Part shown: piece by piece, positions 34,866 to 42,463 of the stretch
How the letters are laid out: every line of letters starts with the position of its first letter
How positions within the stretch are numbered: the first letter of the stretch is position 1
Source of the DNA: JAUWGC01 sp963753055
Lineage (GTDB): Bacteria > Bacteroidota > Bacteroidia > Bacteroidales > B18-G4
DNA: 64,000 nt
Direction of reading: 5' to 3'
NCBI GenBank assembly: GCA_963753055.1
Contig: CAVWAP010000004.1
Coordinates: 496,001-560,000 of the forward strand
The notes under the pieces: model-generated
Told to the model about the DNA's origin: nothing
Database searches by the model: none
Seen by the model: the letters and a program-made list of their open reading frames with translations, nothing else
Position numbers and translations under genes: made by a program

Positions 34866-36464
34866 GTGATCTCCTGGAGTCATATACCCATGGTACGGTT
34901 GATCATCCCTTTGATCACCGGTATCCTGATTGCGATCCAATGGGAGCCTGGCATAGAAATCCCGGCCGGGATCCTTGTGTGTATCTTTATTTTTGTTTCC
35001 TTTTTGCTTCTTTACGCCTATCACTTCATCTCATTCAAGAGAAGATGGGTTATTGGTGTGTTTTTGCAGGTATTCCTGCTTATCCTGGGTTATCAAATGA
35101 CAATTCAGCAGGACCATTCTGTGTCAGAATCGCATTTCAGGAATATGTGCAAGGGGCCGGTAAGAATGATAGCCAGGGTGATTGAGCCGATAATGATTAA
35201 GGCAAAAAGCTTCAAGACTACACTGGAATGTATCTATGTTGAAGATTCAGGAACACTGTCCAGGTATGAAGGTAAGCTATTAACCTATTTCAAAAAGGAT
35301 AATTCATCTGCAGGACTGGTATACGGGGATATTATAATTCTGAAAGCAAAGTGGCAGGTAATCGATCCACCGAAAAAGGCAGGTGAATTTGATTACCAGC
35401 AATTTATGAAATACCATGGTGTTTATGACAGGATATATCTTTCTTCAGATAGCTGGACAATCATTGACAGAAATAAAGGCAACCCAATACTATCATTAGC
35501 TTATAGTATTCAAAAAGGGATTCTTGGAATTCTTGAAGAGCAAGGCCTGGAAGGGGAGGAGTTCAAAGTAGCCGCAGCCATTCTTGCCGGTTACAGGGCA
35601 GCATTGGATCCAGAACTTCAGCAAGCCTTTTCAGGGGCAGGGGCCATGCATATCCTTTGTGTGAGTGGATTGCATGTTGGAGTCATATATCTTGTATTGT
35701 CATCGTTATTGAGTTTTCTGGGGAAGGAAAAGAAGGCGAAAGCAATCAGGAGCCTGCTGTTGATTGTTGCTATCTGGATTTATGCTTTGGTTACAGGCTG
35801 TGCGCCATCGGTCATGAGAGCCTCAACCATGATTAGCTTCCTGGTACTGGGCCGGTGGTTGAACCGATCGCCAAATATTTACAATACCCTGGCTGCTTCG
35901 GCCTTTCTTCTGTTATTGATTGATCCTTATATGCTCATGGCAATCGGCTTTCAATTGTCCTACCTGGCGGTCATTGGCATTGTGTCAATCCAGCCTTTTT
36001 TATACAGGTCCGTTTATGTGAAATTCTGGTTGTTGGATAAGGCTTGGGCAATCATTACCGTTTCTTTAGGGGCACAGGCAGGTACATTCCCATTGGCTAT
36101 TTACTATTTTCATCAATTTCCTAATTACTTTATACTCACCAACCTCATAGTTATCCCAGCCTCCAGCCTGATCATATACCTTGGGTTCCTATTGCTTTTC
36201 AGTTCTCCTCTGCCATGGCTGGCAGGCATATTATCCTGGTTGCTGAGCAAGAGTATTTTTACTATGAATGCTTGTATCTATTGGATTAACAGGATGCCCG
36301 GGGCTGTTTCTGACGGATTGTATCTAACTGCCTTTGAAAATATATTGATTTACGCTGTAATGGGTTTCATTATCCTGTTTATTGGATTCAAGAAGAAGGA
36401 TCTTATCTGGGTCATATTGTCGTTGATCATTGTCTTGTTACTTTCCATCAGTATCTTGAAGTAA
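34866..36464 (+). CDS. comEC: ComEC/Rec2-family DNA uptake channel protein
   Basis: The protein has 532 residues from the GTG at 34866, or 524 from the ATG at 34890. It has an N-terminal membrane pair, the periplasmic OB-like DUF4131 domain (about 90-200) and the polytopic Competence domain with MHILCVSGLHVGVIYLVL. It moves single-stranded DNA across the inner membrane during transformation. The C-terminal beta-lactamase-like domain of longer ComEC proteins is missing. No other competence genes are nearby. Confidence 0.92.
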   Translation: MISWSHIPMVRLIIPLITGILIAIQWEPGIEIPAGILVCIFIFVSFLLLYAYHFISFKRRWVIGVFLQVFLLILGYQMTIQQDHSVSESHFRNMCKGPVRMIARVIEPIMIKAKSFKTTLECIYVEDSGTLSRYEGKLLTYFKKDNSSAGLVYGDIIILKAKWQVIDPPKKAGEFDYQQFMKYHGVYDRIYLSSDSWTIIDRNKGNPILSLAYSIQKGILGILEEQGLEGEEFKVAAAILAGYRAALDPELQQAFSGAGAMHILCVSGLHVGVIYLVLSSLLSFLGKEKKAKAIRSLLLIVAIWIYALVTGCAPSVMRASTMISFLVLGRWLNRSPNIYNTLAASAFLLLLIDPYMLMAIGFQLSYLAVIGIVSIQPFLYRSVYVKFWLLDKAWAIITVSLGAQAGTFPLAIYYFHQFPNYFILTNLIVIPASSLIIYLGFLLLFSSPLPWLAGILSWLLSKSIFTMNACIYWINRMPGAVSDGLYLTAFENILIYAVMGFIILFIGFKKKDLIWVILSLIIVLLLSISILK

Positions 36465-36480
36465 AAAAGTAAAATTATTT

Positions 36481-36517
36481 TTTGTATAATCAGTTTTTTC
36501 ATTTACTTTTGCACTCC
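36481..36517 (+). promoter_or_regulatory. tRNA-Asp promoter: TTTG-N19-TACTTTTG-CACTCC
   Basis: TTTG (36481-36484), 19 bp, TACTTTTG (36504-36511) and CACTCC (36512-36517) repeat the layout seen at tRNA-Glu and rpsF. Confidence 0.88.
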
Positions 36518-36537
36518 CTTAAGTTCTTTAGGAAAAT

Positions 36538-36612
36538 GGTCCGGTAGTTCAGTTTGGTTAGAATACGTGCCTGTCACGCACGGGGTCGCGGGTTCGAGTC
36601 CCGTCCGGACCG
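36538..36612 (+). tRNA. tRNA-Asp (anticodon GTC)
   Basis: A complete cloverleaf is present: acceptor GGTCCGG with CCGGACC, anticodon arm CGTGC-CTGTCAC-GCACG, T arm CGGG-TTCGAGT-CCCG and discriminator G. The anticodon is GTC. CCA is not encoded. The last 20 bp are duplicated at 37343. Confidence 0.97.
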
Positions 36613-36613
36613 C
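36593..36613 (+). repeat. Attachment-site copy 1 (in the tRNA-Asp 3' end)
   Basis: This 21-bp block from the T loop to the base after the discriminator recurs exactly at 37343-37363, as expected for tRNA-targeted integration. Confidence 0.8.
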
Positions 36614-36627
36614 TTTAAGAGATTAAG

Positions 36628-36653
36628 AGCCACCTACAACGGTGGCTTTTTTC
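36628..36653 (+). terminator. tRNA-Asp terminator
   Basis: AGCCACC and GGTGGCT arms with a 6-nt loop precede a run of T residues, 15 bp after the tRNA. Confidence 0.88.
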
Positions 36654-36760
36654 GTTTATAATCCACTGTTTACAGGACTTACCGGGGTAGGTACTGCAAA
36701 TGACAGTACTATCATCAATATCAGATACATAAAGTGGTAACGACATACGGCCGATTTATA

Positions 36761-37017
36761 TTAATCCCGCTTGAACATTTTATAATAAATTCGTGACACT
36801 ATTGCCAAAATGGCGAATGTTAAACAATAGTCAAATGCGACAAATCCAGATATAAAGTCAGAATCGGTAATGTTAAATAGTTCAAGTAACGCAATGATAA
36901 ATAAAGCCAGTGTGATTAACAGGCATGCATAGGGAATAATCAAGAATAGGCGAAAAGAATCTGCCCAATCCTTTCCTTTCTGTCTTTGTAGCCGTAATTT
37001 CTATTTTGGTCATTCAT
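36761..37017 (-). pseudogene. Small membrane protein, frameshifted
   Basis: On the minus strand an ATG at 37017 begins MNDQNRNYGYKDRK and soon reaches a stop. The next frame continues smoothly as GKDWADSFRLFLIIPYACLL through two membrane segments to YKMFKRD. A single indel near 36975 would join them into a protein of about 84 residues. It lies inside the 730-bp segment between the tRNA-Asp attachment repeats. Family is unknown. Confidence 0.45.
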
Positions 37018-37342
37018 GGATTTAGGTTTTAATATGTGTATGCAAAATAATGAATCTCTGGGCATAAGTCAAGAAAATTTTGAAAATAAGAAGGGGTTTT
37101 TTTTGAGCTTGTTTTACAGCTTTTTGATATTCTAATTCATTTTTTGCACCCTGGGAGGTAGTTGGCCTGGGTTGCGAATGGGGAGATCTGTTAATTAGAA
37201 TGAAGGATATAGTAACAAATACAGATGCATCAATTGAATTTGAAGATAGAAGTGTATAAGAATATTAATGTATCACAAAATATGGGATGAGTTTTGTACC
37301 CGTATTATACTGTTTATATAACTATCAGATTATCAATGGTAT

Positions 37343-37363
37343 TTCGAGTCCCGTCCGGACCGC
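37343..37363 (+). repeat. Attachment-site copy 2 (displaced tRNA-Asp 3' end)
   Basis: This is an exact 21-bp copy of 36593-36613, not attached to a tRNA body. Confidence 0.8.
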
Positions 37364-37365
37364 CA

Positions 37366-37402
37366 TAAGCCTTGTTAGTGTGATGCTAACAGGGCTTTTT
37401 TG
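37366..37402 (+). terminator. Terminator beyond the displaced tRNA end
   Basis: AAGCC-TTGTTAG and CTAACA-GGGCTT arms precede a T run on the plus strand. It fits as the original tRNA-Asp terminator pushed downstream by the insertion, since the adjacent gene is on the minus strand. Confidence 0.75.
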
Positions 37403-39676
37403 TTATATCGCCAAAGTATATTGCAGGGTAATATTCCGCGGAGGCATGATATCCCCCGGGCGGCCCATGTATTCCTTGTTAAATAGATTTTTGATGATCA
37501 ATGCCAGCTTGCTGGCCCTGGTTATCTGGTAGCCTGCCCTGAAGTCGAACACGACAAAGCCGTTGTTGTTTTGAAGACGATAATCCTTCAGTCCCGGAAA
37601 GATCTCCTGGCCAAGGATCTTTTCTTCAAAGGCCTCATCGATCCTTTCCATGTGACTATTGTAAATTATATTTATGCCACCAGATAATTTCTTCCATGCA
37701 ACTTCAATATCCCCCTTTACCGAATGCTTGTACCTGTATTTCAATATCTGGTCGTCGCCATCTTCTGAGTTGACCTCGTAAGGGTTCATATATGTATATC
37801 CGGTGTAAAATGTCAGGTACACTTTACCCCAGAAACCTGAACCTCCAACCAGCAGGTCAACGCCCTTGATCCTGGCGTCGCTGGCATTCAGGGATTTAAA
37901 GCCTACATCCTTCAGGGTTGGGACCGTGTTACTGTCGGCCGGATAGATGCCAAATGTGAACTCGATCATATCCTGGTACTCATTCCAGTATAGGGCTGCG
38001 TCCACATATCCCTTCCACTCTCCCAGGTTGAAGCCCTGCCTGGCACCTATCTCAGCACTCCAGCTGGTTTCTGGTTTCAGATCAGGGTTGGGGAAGACAT
38101 TTAAAAGGCCGATGGAAGTGGCGGTATAGGTTTCTGCAATAGATGGAAAACGATAACCCTGCCCATAAGAGGCCCTTATAAAAGTTAGTTCCGCGGCCTG
38201 GTAGTTGAGGCCTGCCCGGAGCACAGGCCTGGATGCATTTTTTTCATGATTCAATGAGTAACTCTCCCACCTGAGTCCTAATGAAGCTGACAGGCGGTCA
38301 AAAAACTTACCATCAAATTGTGTATAGATCCCTATGGTGTTACTGAAATGATCCCCGTACAACTCCGCCTTGGTCTCTTCATATGTTCCCATCATGCCTA
38401 TGGTCCAGTTGAGCTCTTCTCTGAAACTCTTTTGATATTGGTATTCACCGTAATACAGGTCAGAGCCATTGTTTTTATCAGGACTGGTATCAAAACGATT
38501 TTGATTGCGGTAAAAACGGCCCCGGAGACTGTGCTTGTTGCCATTATTGCCATAATACATCACATATGGATCAAGGTTGAGCCTCCTGCCTTTGGTGGGT
38601 AAGACCACTTCTGGATTAGGCAGGAATGCTCCTGAATCTGCATCCTGCCAGATCAGGAAATCAGAAAATAATTGTTCCTGGAAGCTTGTGTTTAATCCAT
38701 AAGATAAGCCTTTTACATTTTTAGGAAGATGCCTGAACCCAACACTGAATCTAATTCGTTCTTCATAATTATCCATCCTGTACCCGTTATTACTGAAGCC
38801 GTAACCGCTGAACACCAGGTCAACGGTCCCGGCTTTCCTCAGATGAGAGAAGCTGGCACCTGCAAACAGCGGATAGGTCTCCCACCACCAGGTCAGTTCA
38901 TCCCTTTCAGGCCTGAGATAGAGCCCGCTAAACATTGATACATTCGTCTGTGGCTTTGCTGCTGGAGTCTTGGTTCGTACATTGATGACTCCATTCAATG
39001 CTGATGAGCCATAAAGGGCGGAAGAAGCACCTTTCAAGATCTCCACCTGGTCGATGTTCTCGACAGGTAAGTAATTCCATTTGGCATCATTAACATCCGC
39101 TGTTAGCATGGGGATATCATTAAGAAGAATCATTACCCTGCTGCCGGCACCATAACTGTATCCTCCGCCTCCGCGCACGCTGGCCTGCCCATCCAGTACA
39201 TCAACCCCGGGCGTTTGATTAACTGCAGATTCCAGGTTTACTGTATTATTGTTCTCGAGAAATTCAGCCTGTATGATATCCATTGAAACCGTCACATCAG
39301 CCAGCCTTTGCTCAAACTTGCCTGCTGTTACTACGGCTACATCCAGGCTGACCGACTCAATCTTTAGAACCATATCGAGGATCTGGTGCTGACCGGCAAT
39401 TATCTCAATAGCCCTGCTTTCCTTTGCATAGCCAAGATAACTGAACACCATGGTGTATGAACCAGGGATTAGCTCAAGCATATATTTCCCGTCCTTATCT
39501 GTACTTACACCAGATGTGTTATCAACAATAATATTTACACCGGTAAGAGCTTCACCTGTCTGGCGATCGCTTACAATGCCTGAAACACTGCCTTTTTGCG
39601 CTAAGGAATAGTTTACTGTGATAAGGAGAAAAAGGACAACAATACCAAATGATCTGATCTTTGAGATGACGATCAT
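37403..39676 (-). CDS. TonB-dependent outer-membrane receptor
   Basis: The 757-residue protein has a signal peptide (cleavage near SLAQ), an N-terminal carboxypeptidase-regulatory-like domain (GIVSDRQTGEALTGVNI, about 28-105), a plug domain (GVDVLDGQASVRGGGGYSYGAGS, QVEILKGASSALYGSSALNGVINV) and a C-terminal barrel ending NITLQYTLAI. It imports a ligand using the proton motive force through TonB. No SusD partner is present, so it is not a classic SusCD pair. The start overlaps the stop of the upstream T9SS gene by 1 bp, so the two act in one operon. The ligand is unknown. Confidence 0.95.
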   Translation of the reverse strand: MIVISKIRSFGIVVLFLLITVNYSLAQKGSVSGIVSDRQTGEALTGVNIIVDNTSGVSTDKDGKYMLELIPGSYTMVFSYLGYAKESRAIEIIAGQHQILDMVLKIESVSLDVAVVTAGKFEQRLADVTVSMDIIQAEFLENNNTVNLESAVNQTPGVDVLDGQASVRGGGGYSYGAGSRVMILLNDIPMLTADVNDAKWNYLPVENIDQVEILKGASSALYGSSALNGVINVRTKTPAAKPQTNVSMFSGLYLRPERDELTWWWETYPLFAGASFSHLRKAGTVDLVFSGYGFSNNGYRMDNYEERIRFSVGFRHLPKNVKGLSYGLNTSFQEQLFSDFLIWQDADSGAFLPNPEVVLPTKGRRLNLDPYVMYYGNNGNKHSLRGRFYRNQNRFDTSPDKNNGSDLYYGEYQYQKSFREELNWTIGMMGTYEETKAELYGDHFSNTIGIYTQFDGKFFDRLSASLGLRWESYSLNHEKNASRPVLRAGLNYQAAELTFIRASYGQGYRFPSIAETYTATSIGLLNVFPNPDLKPETSWSAEIGARQGFNLGEWKGYVDAALYWNEYQDMIEFTFGIYPADSNTVPTLKDVGFKSLNASDARIKGVDLLVGGSGFWGKVYLTFYTGYTYMNPYEVNSEDGDDQILKYRYKHSVKGDIEVAWKKLSGGINIIYNSHMERIDEAFEEKILGQEIFPGLKDYRLQNNNGFVVFDFRAGYQITRASKLALIIKNLFNKEYMGRPGDIMPPRNITLQYTLAI

Positions 39677-40434
39677 CAGCGCTTGATTAATTTTAATGAC
39701 AGCTTTTGCTTATTGTTCGATAGGGTACACATGTACATGCCCGATCTGAGCTCAGAACCATCAAATTCGTAGTGATTCTGGCCATGTTCAGCTAATATCT
39801 GCTGTTTATGTAAGCATTGCCCGGTCAGGTCATAAACATGAATCCATACATTCTGTGCCTCGGAAATATTAAATCCGATAATAGTCTTGTCATTGAAAGG
39901 ATTAGGCGATGTCTTGCTAATGCTGAAAGAATTTGCTTCCAGCTCATCCAAACCTGATGATTCCGGAAGTATGTACATCGCCAGAGATGAGTCCTGGACA
40001 TTTCCTGCAGAAACGGGAGGCAGTGTTGGCAAAATCTCAACAAATACTTCCACATTGATAGAAATCTGGTAAACACCTGAATCTGTGGGTGTACCATCTA
40101 TTAGCACACAGTAGTACTCACCGGCTGTGAATTCATCATTCGGGGCGTTGGATTCCCAGCTTAAACCAGGAGGGAGGTTGTCAATATCATGGAGCTTAAC
40201 ATGATGTAAGTCCACTGTATCATTATTGAAAACATAATATGCCGGTGGGAGAATTGTGATCTCCTGGGTGTATGGGATATTGTAATAGCCCACAGCAAGT
40301 GAATCGGGACAAACCTGTCCATTATTTTCAGGGTCCGGGCATGTCTGCTCATTGCCTGGTGTACATTGTCCACTGACGAGCACACTTGAAAAGGCAAACA
40401 GAACTACGAAGAAAGTTACAAGGATATTTTTCAT
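39676..40434 (-). CDS. Small secreted T9SS cargo protein with Cys-rich N-terminus
   Basis: The 252-residue protein has a signal peptide (cleavage near VSGQ), a short region with four cysteines in a CTPGNEQTC and CPDSLAVG pattern, a likely Ig-like domain and a type A T9SS domain (TSPNPFNDKTIIGF, ending LKLIKR). It is followed with 1-bp overlap by the TonB-dependent receptor, so it probably supplies or captures that receptor's ligand at the surface. The ligand is unknown. Confidence 0.85.
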   Translation of the reverse strand: MKNILVTFFVVLFAFSSVLVSGQCTPGNEQTCPDPENNGQVCPDSLAVGYYNIPYTQEITILPPAYYVFNNDTVDLHHVKLHDIDNLPPGLSWESNAPNDEFTAGEYYCVLIDGTPTDSGVYQISINVEVFVEILPTLPPVSAGNVQDSSLAMYILPESSGLDELEANSFSISKTSPNPFNDKTIIGFNISEAQNVWIHVYDLTGQCLHKQQILAEHGQNHYEFDGSELRSGMYMCTLSNNKQKLSLKLIKR

Positions 40435-40532
40435 GGTGCAAGGTATTTGGCCTATAACAAATATAGTTTTTTTACCTGTGACAGGGTAACTTTTTTCGAT
40501 TTTCAGTATTAATAGATGTAAACCTATTTATT

Positions 40533-40697
40533 ATGATCCCGCAGGAAGAAAAATTGATCAACCGTTTTCACTACGGTCAGATGTCCAAAGGTGAGTTACA
40601 GCAACTTATTCGTATGATTGTGAAAGATGACAAAGTGTTGAGAGCTTTCAGAGATTACCAGATGCTTATAGATTCACTTGACAAAGTACAATCCTAG
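40533..40697 (+). CDS. Small protein of 54 residues, unknown
   Basis: A clean frame from the ATG at 40533 to TAG at 40695-40697 encodes MIPQEEKLINRFHYGQ to LIDSLDKVQS. It is charged and mostly helical with no membrane segment. It stands in the 289-bp gap between two minus-strand genes and is the only plausible gene there. Its helical KGELQQLI pattern loosely recalls N-termini of anti-sigma or regulatory helices. Translation is not proven. Confidence 0.45.
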   Translation: MIPQEEKLINRFHYGQMSKGELQQLIRMIVKDDKVLRAFRDYQMLIDSLDKVQS

Positions 40698-40723
40698 ACC
40701 GGACAATGTCAATAATAAGTAAT

Positions 40724-42355
40724 TTAATGTACAATTACTTTTTTTAAGACTTTACTTTCCGGTCCCTCAATTCCTATTTCAATCATATACATCCCGGGAT
40801 ACAATTCACCAATTGGCAGCATCAAATGGCTTTGTTCAACTGAAAGGTCCTGATGATAGAGTTCCTGGCCAACAAGGTTATAAATTGACAGCGACCGGGC
40901 TCTGATAGTATTAGGCCAGCTGATATTAAGGATTTCATCTGCTGGAATAGGATAAATTTTTATCACTTCTGAAGGATATCCAGAATCATCAATGCCTGAG
41001 CTTGCTTTACCCAGGCGGGCCATGAAATAATCCAGGCTGCCTATTGAACTCATCTGGTGCGAACCTGCAATTATGTTATCCAGGAAACCACCAACAGCAT
41101 AATAGTTGCCATCCTGGTCAACTACCCCATCCCGACATTCAACATTCCCTGCACTTTTTAATTGATCTGCCCAGAGTACAGAGCCATCAGGATTGAAGCA
41201 TCCGATAAATCCATCATAATAGGCCATGGATGTTAATTCAATGCCTCCCAGGTTCAGGGTCAGTTGGAATTCTCCGGCCAAAAACATCTTGTCATCATTT
41301 GAGCATGACAAGGCAGATGGTTCATCGATCTCCATGTTGCCAAAACTGTATGACCACTGATATGTACCAGCCTCATTATATTTTGCAAAGAAAATATCCA
41401 TACCCCCTGCTGAGACATGGTTATCATTCTCGAAATTGATATCTCCCATGTACCATCCGGTGACATAATAATTATTATCACTATCGACTGCTACTTTCGT
41501 CATGTGATCATCAAACTCTCCTCCAGCCTGTTGCACCCATATGACCTCTCCATCAGGTGTGCACTTCATGATAAAGGCATCAGCATAATGGACTGATGTG
41601 AGATTAATGGTGCCGAATTGAACAGTTTCAAGGAACCTGCCTCCTACAACCAGGTTATTGTCATGGTCAACAGCAATATCGAAGGCATAATCATAGCTTG
41701 TACCACCGAAGCTAATGGCCCAGATGCAATCGCCCTGGCTTGAATATTTTGCTAAAAACAGATCTGAGGCTCCAGCCCAAGGCACGATGATATCATCAAA
41801 ATAGGCAGTATGGTTGATAGGCCCGGTGATATAAATATTGCTGCTGTTGTCCAGTGCTATTCCCTGTGCCTGGTCGTCCTGTATCCCTCCTGCAGTTTTC
41901 ACCCACTGAAAGTTGCCATTCAAATCGTATTTGGCAATGAGAATATCATCAGTATTTGCATTATAGCTGGCTATTGTATTACCGCCTATGCTTGTTTCAG
42001 TCCTAAAACTCCCTGCTATATATAAAAAGCTGTCGTCTGTTACAATACTGTTCGCCCATTCAAAGTTGGCTCCACCTTCCTGAACCAGCCATAACTTATT
42101 TCCCAGGGTGTCAAAAGCTGCCAGGAAAATGTCATTGTCACCATTAGAAGTCAATTCTACTCCTGCAATAGTTGCCTGATCCCGGAATCCTCCTGCAACA
42201 TAAATGATATTGTCCTGACCAACGGTTACAGTATAAATAAGATCATTGTTTTCACCTCCACCGCCAAGCAGCCACTTCCATTCCTGTTGGGCCATGTTGC
42301 TAAAGGAAGAAAAGATGATCATCATAAGCAGAAACAGACGAGAATAAGTTTTCAT
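40724..42355 (-). CDS. Secreted beta-propeller (SBBP-like) T9SS cargo protein
   Basis: The 543-residue protein has a signal peptide (cleavage near NMAQ), then about eight repeats of ~45-50 residues with patterns such as GNDDIFLAAFDTLGNKLW, DDILIAKYDLNGNFQW and ASDLFLAKYSSQGDCIW. These match SBBP-type propeller blades. The C-terminus is a type A T9SS domain (IKIYPIPADEILNI, ending LKKVIVH). Blades of this kind usually bind ligands or proteins; there is no sign of a catalytic centre. Confidence 0.9.
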   Translation of the reverse strand: MKTYSRLFLLMMIIFSSFSNMAQQEWKWLLGGGGENNDLIYTVTVGQDNIIYVAGGFRDQATIAGVELTSNGDNDIFLAAFDTLGNKLWLVQEGGANFEWANSIVTDDSFLYIAGSFRTETSIGGNTIASYNANTDDILIAKYDLNGNFQWVKTAGGIQDDQAQGIALDNSSNIYITGPINHTAYFDDIIVPWAGASDLFLAKYSSQGDCIWAISFGGTSYDYAFDIAVDHDNNLVVGGRFLETVQFGTINLTSVHYADAFIMKCTPDGEVIWVQQAGGEFDDHMTKVAVDSDNNYYVTGWYMGDINFENDNHVSAGGMDIFFAKYNEAGTYQWSYSFGNMEIDEPSALSCSNDDKMFLAGEFQLTLNLGGIELTSMAYYDGFIGCFNPDGSVLWADQLKSAGNVECRDGVVDQDGNYYAVGGFLDNIIAGSHQMSSIGSLDYFMARLGKASSGIDDSGYPSEVIKIYPIPADEILNISWPNTIRARSLSIYNLVGQELYHQDLSVEQSHLMLPIGELYPGMYMIEIGIEGPESKVLKKVIVH

Positions 42356-42415
42356 AACAATTTGAATTAGGGTTTATTGTAATCCAAATATAATGAATAA
42401 TATCCTGGAAACCAA

Positions 42416-42443
42416 CAAAAAAAGGGAGCCCGATGGGCTCCCT
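42416..42443 (-). terminator. Terminator of the 1120-residue cargo gene
   Basis: Perfect 8-bp arms GGGAGCCC and GGGCTCCC with a 3-nt loop are followed by seven T residues on the minus strand, 20 bp past the stop. Confidence 0.9.
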
Positions 42444-42463
42444 TAAGCTATTTAAGAAGTCTC

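Larger units (their letters stand above)
36614..37342. mobile_element. Remnant of an integrated element at tRNA-Asp
   Basis: This 729-bp segment is bounded by 21-bp direct repeats of the tRNA-Asp 3' end. It contains the terminator at 36628, the broken membrane-protein gene and about 320 bp (37018-37342) in which I see no gene. No integrase remains, so it is a deleted island or a small satellite insertion. Confidence 0.6.

Noticed and set aside
37287..37532. Plus-strand frame of 81 codons at the attachment site
   Set aside because: It runs through the tRNA fragment, the terminator and the antisense end of the TonB receptor gene, with no coding character.
40435..40532. Cobalamin or other riboswitch before the TonB receptor operon
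   Set aside because: The leader is under 100 bp and shows no conserved riboswitch core, only a weak inverted repeat.
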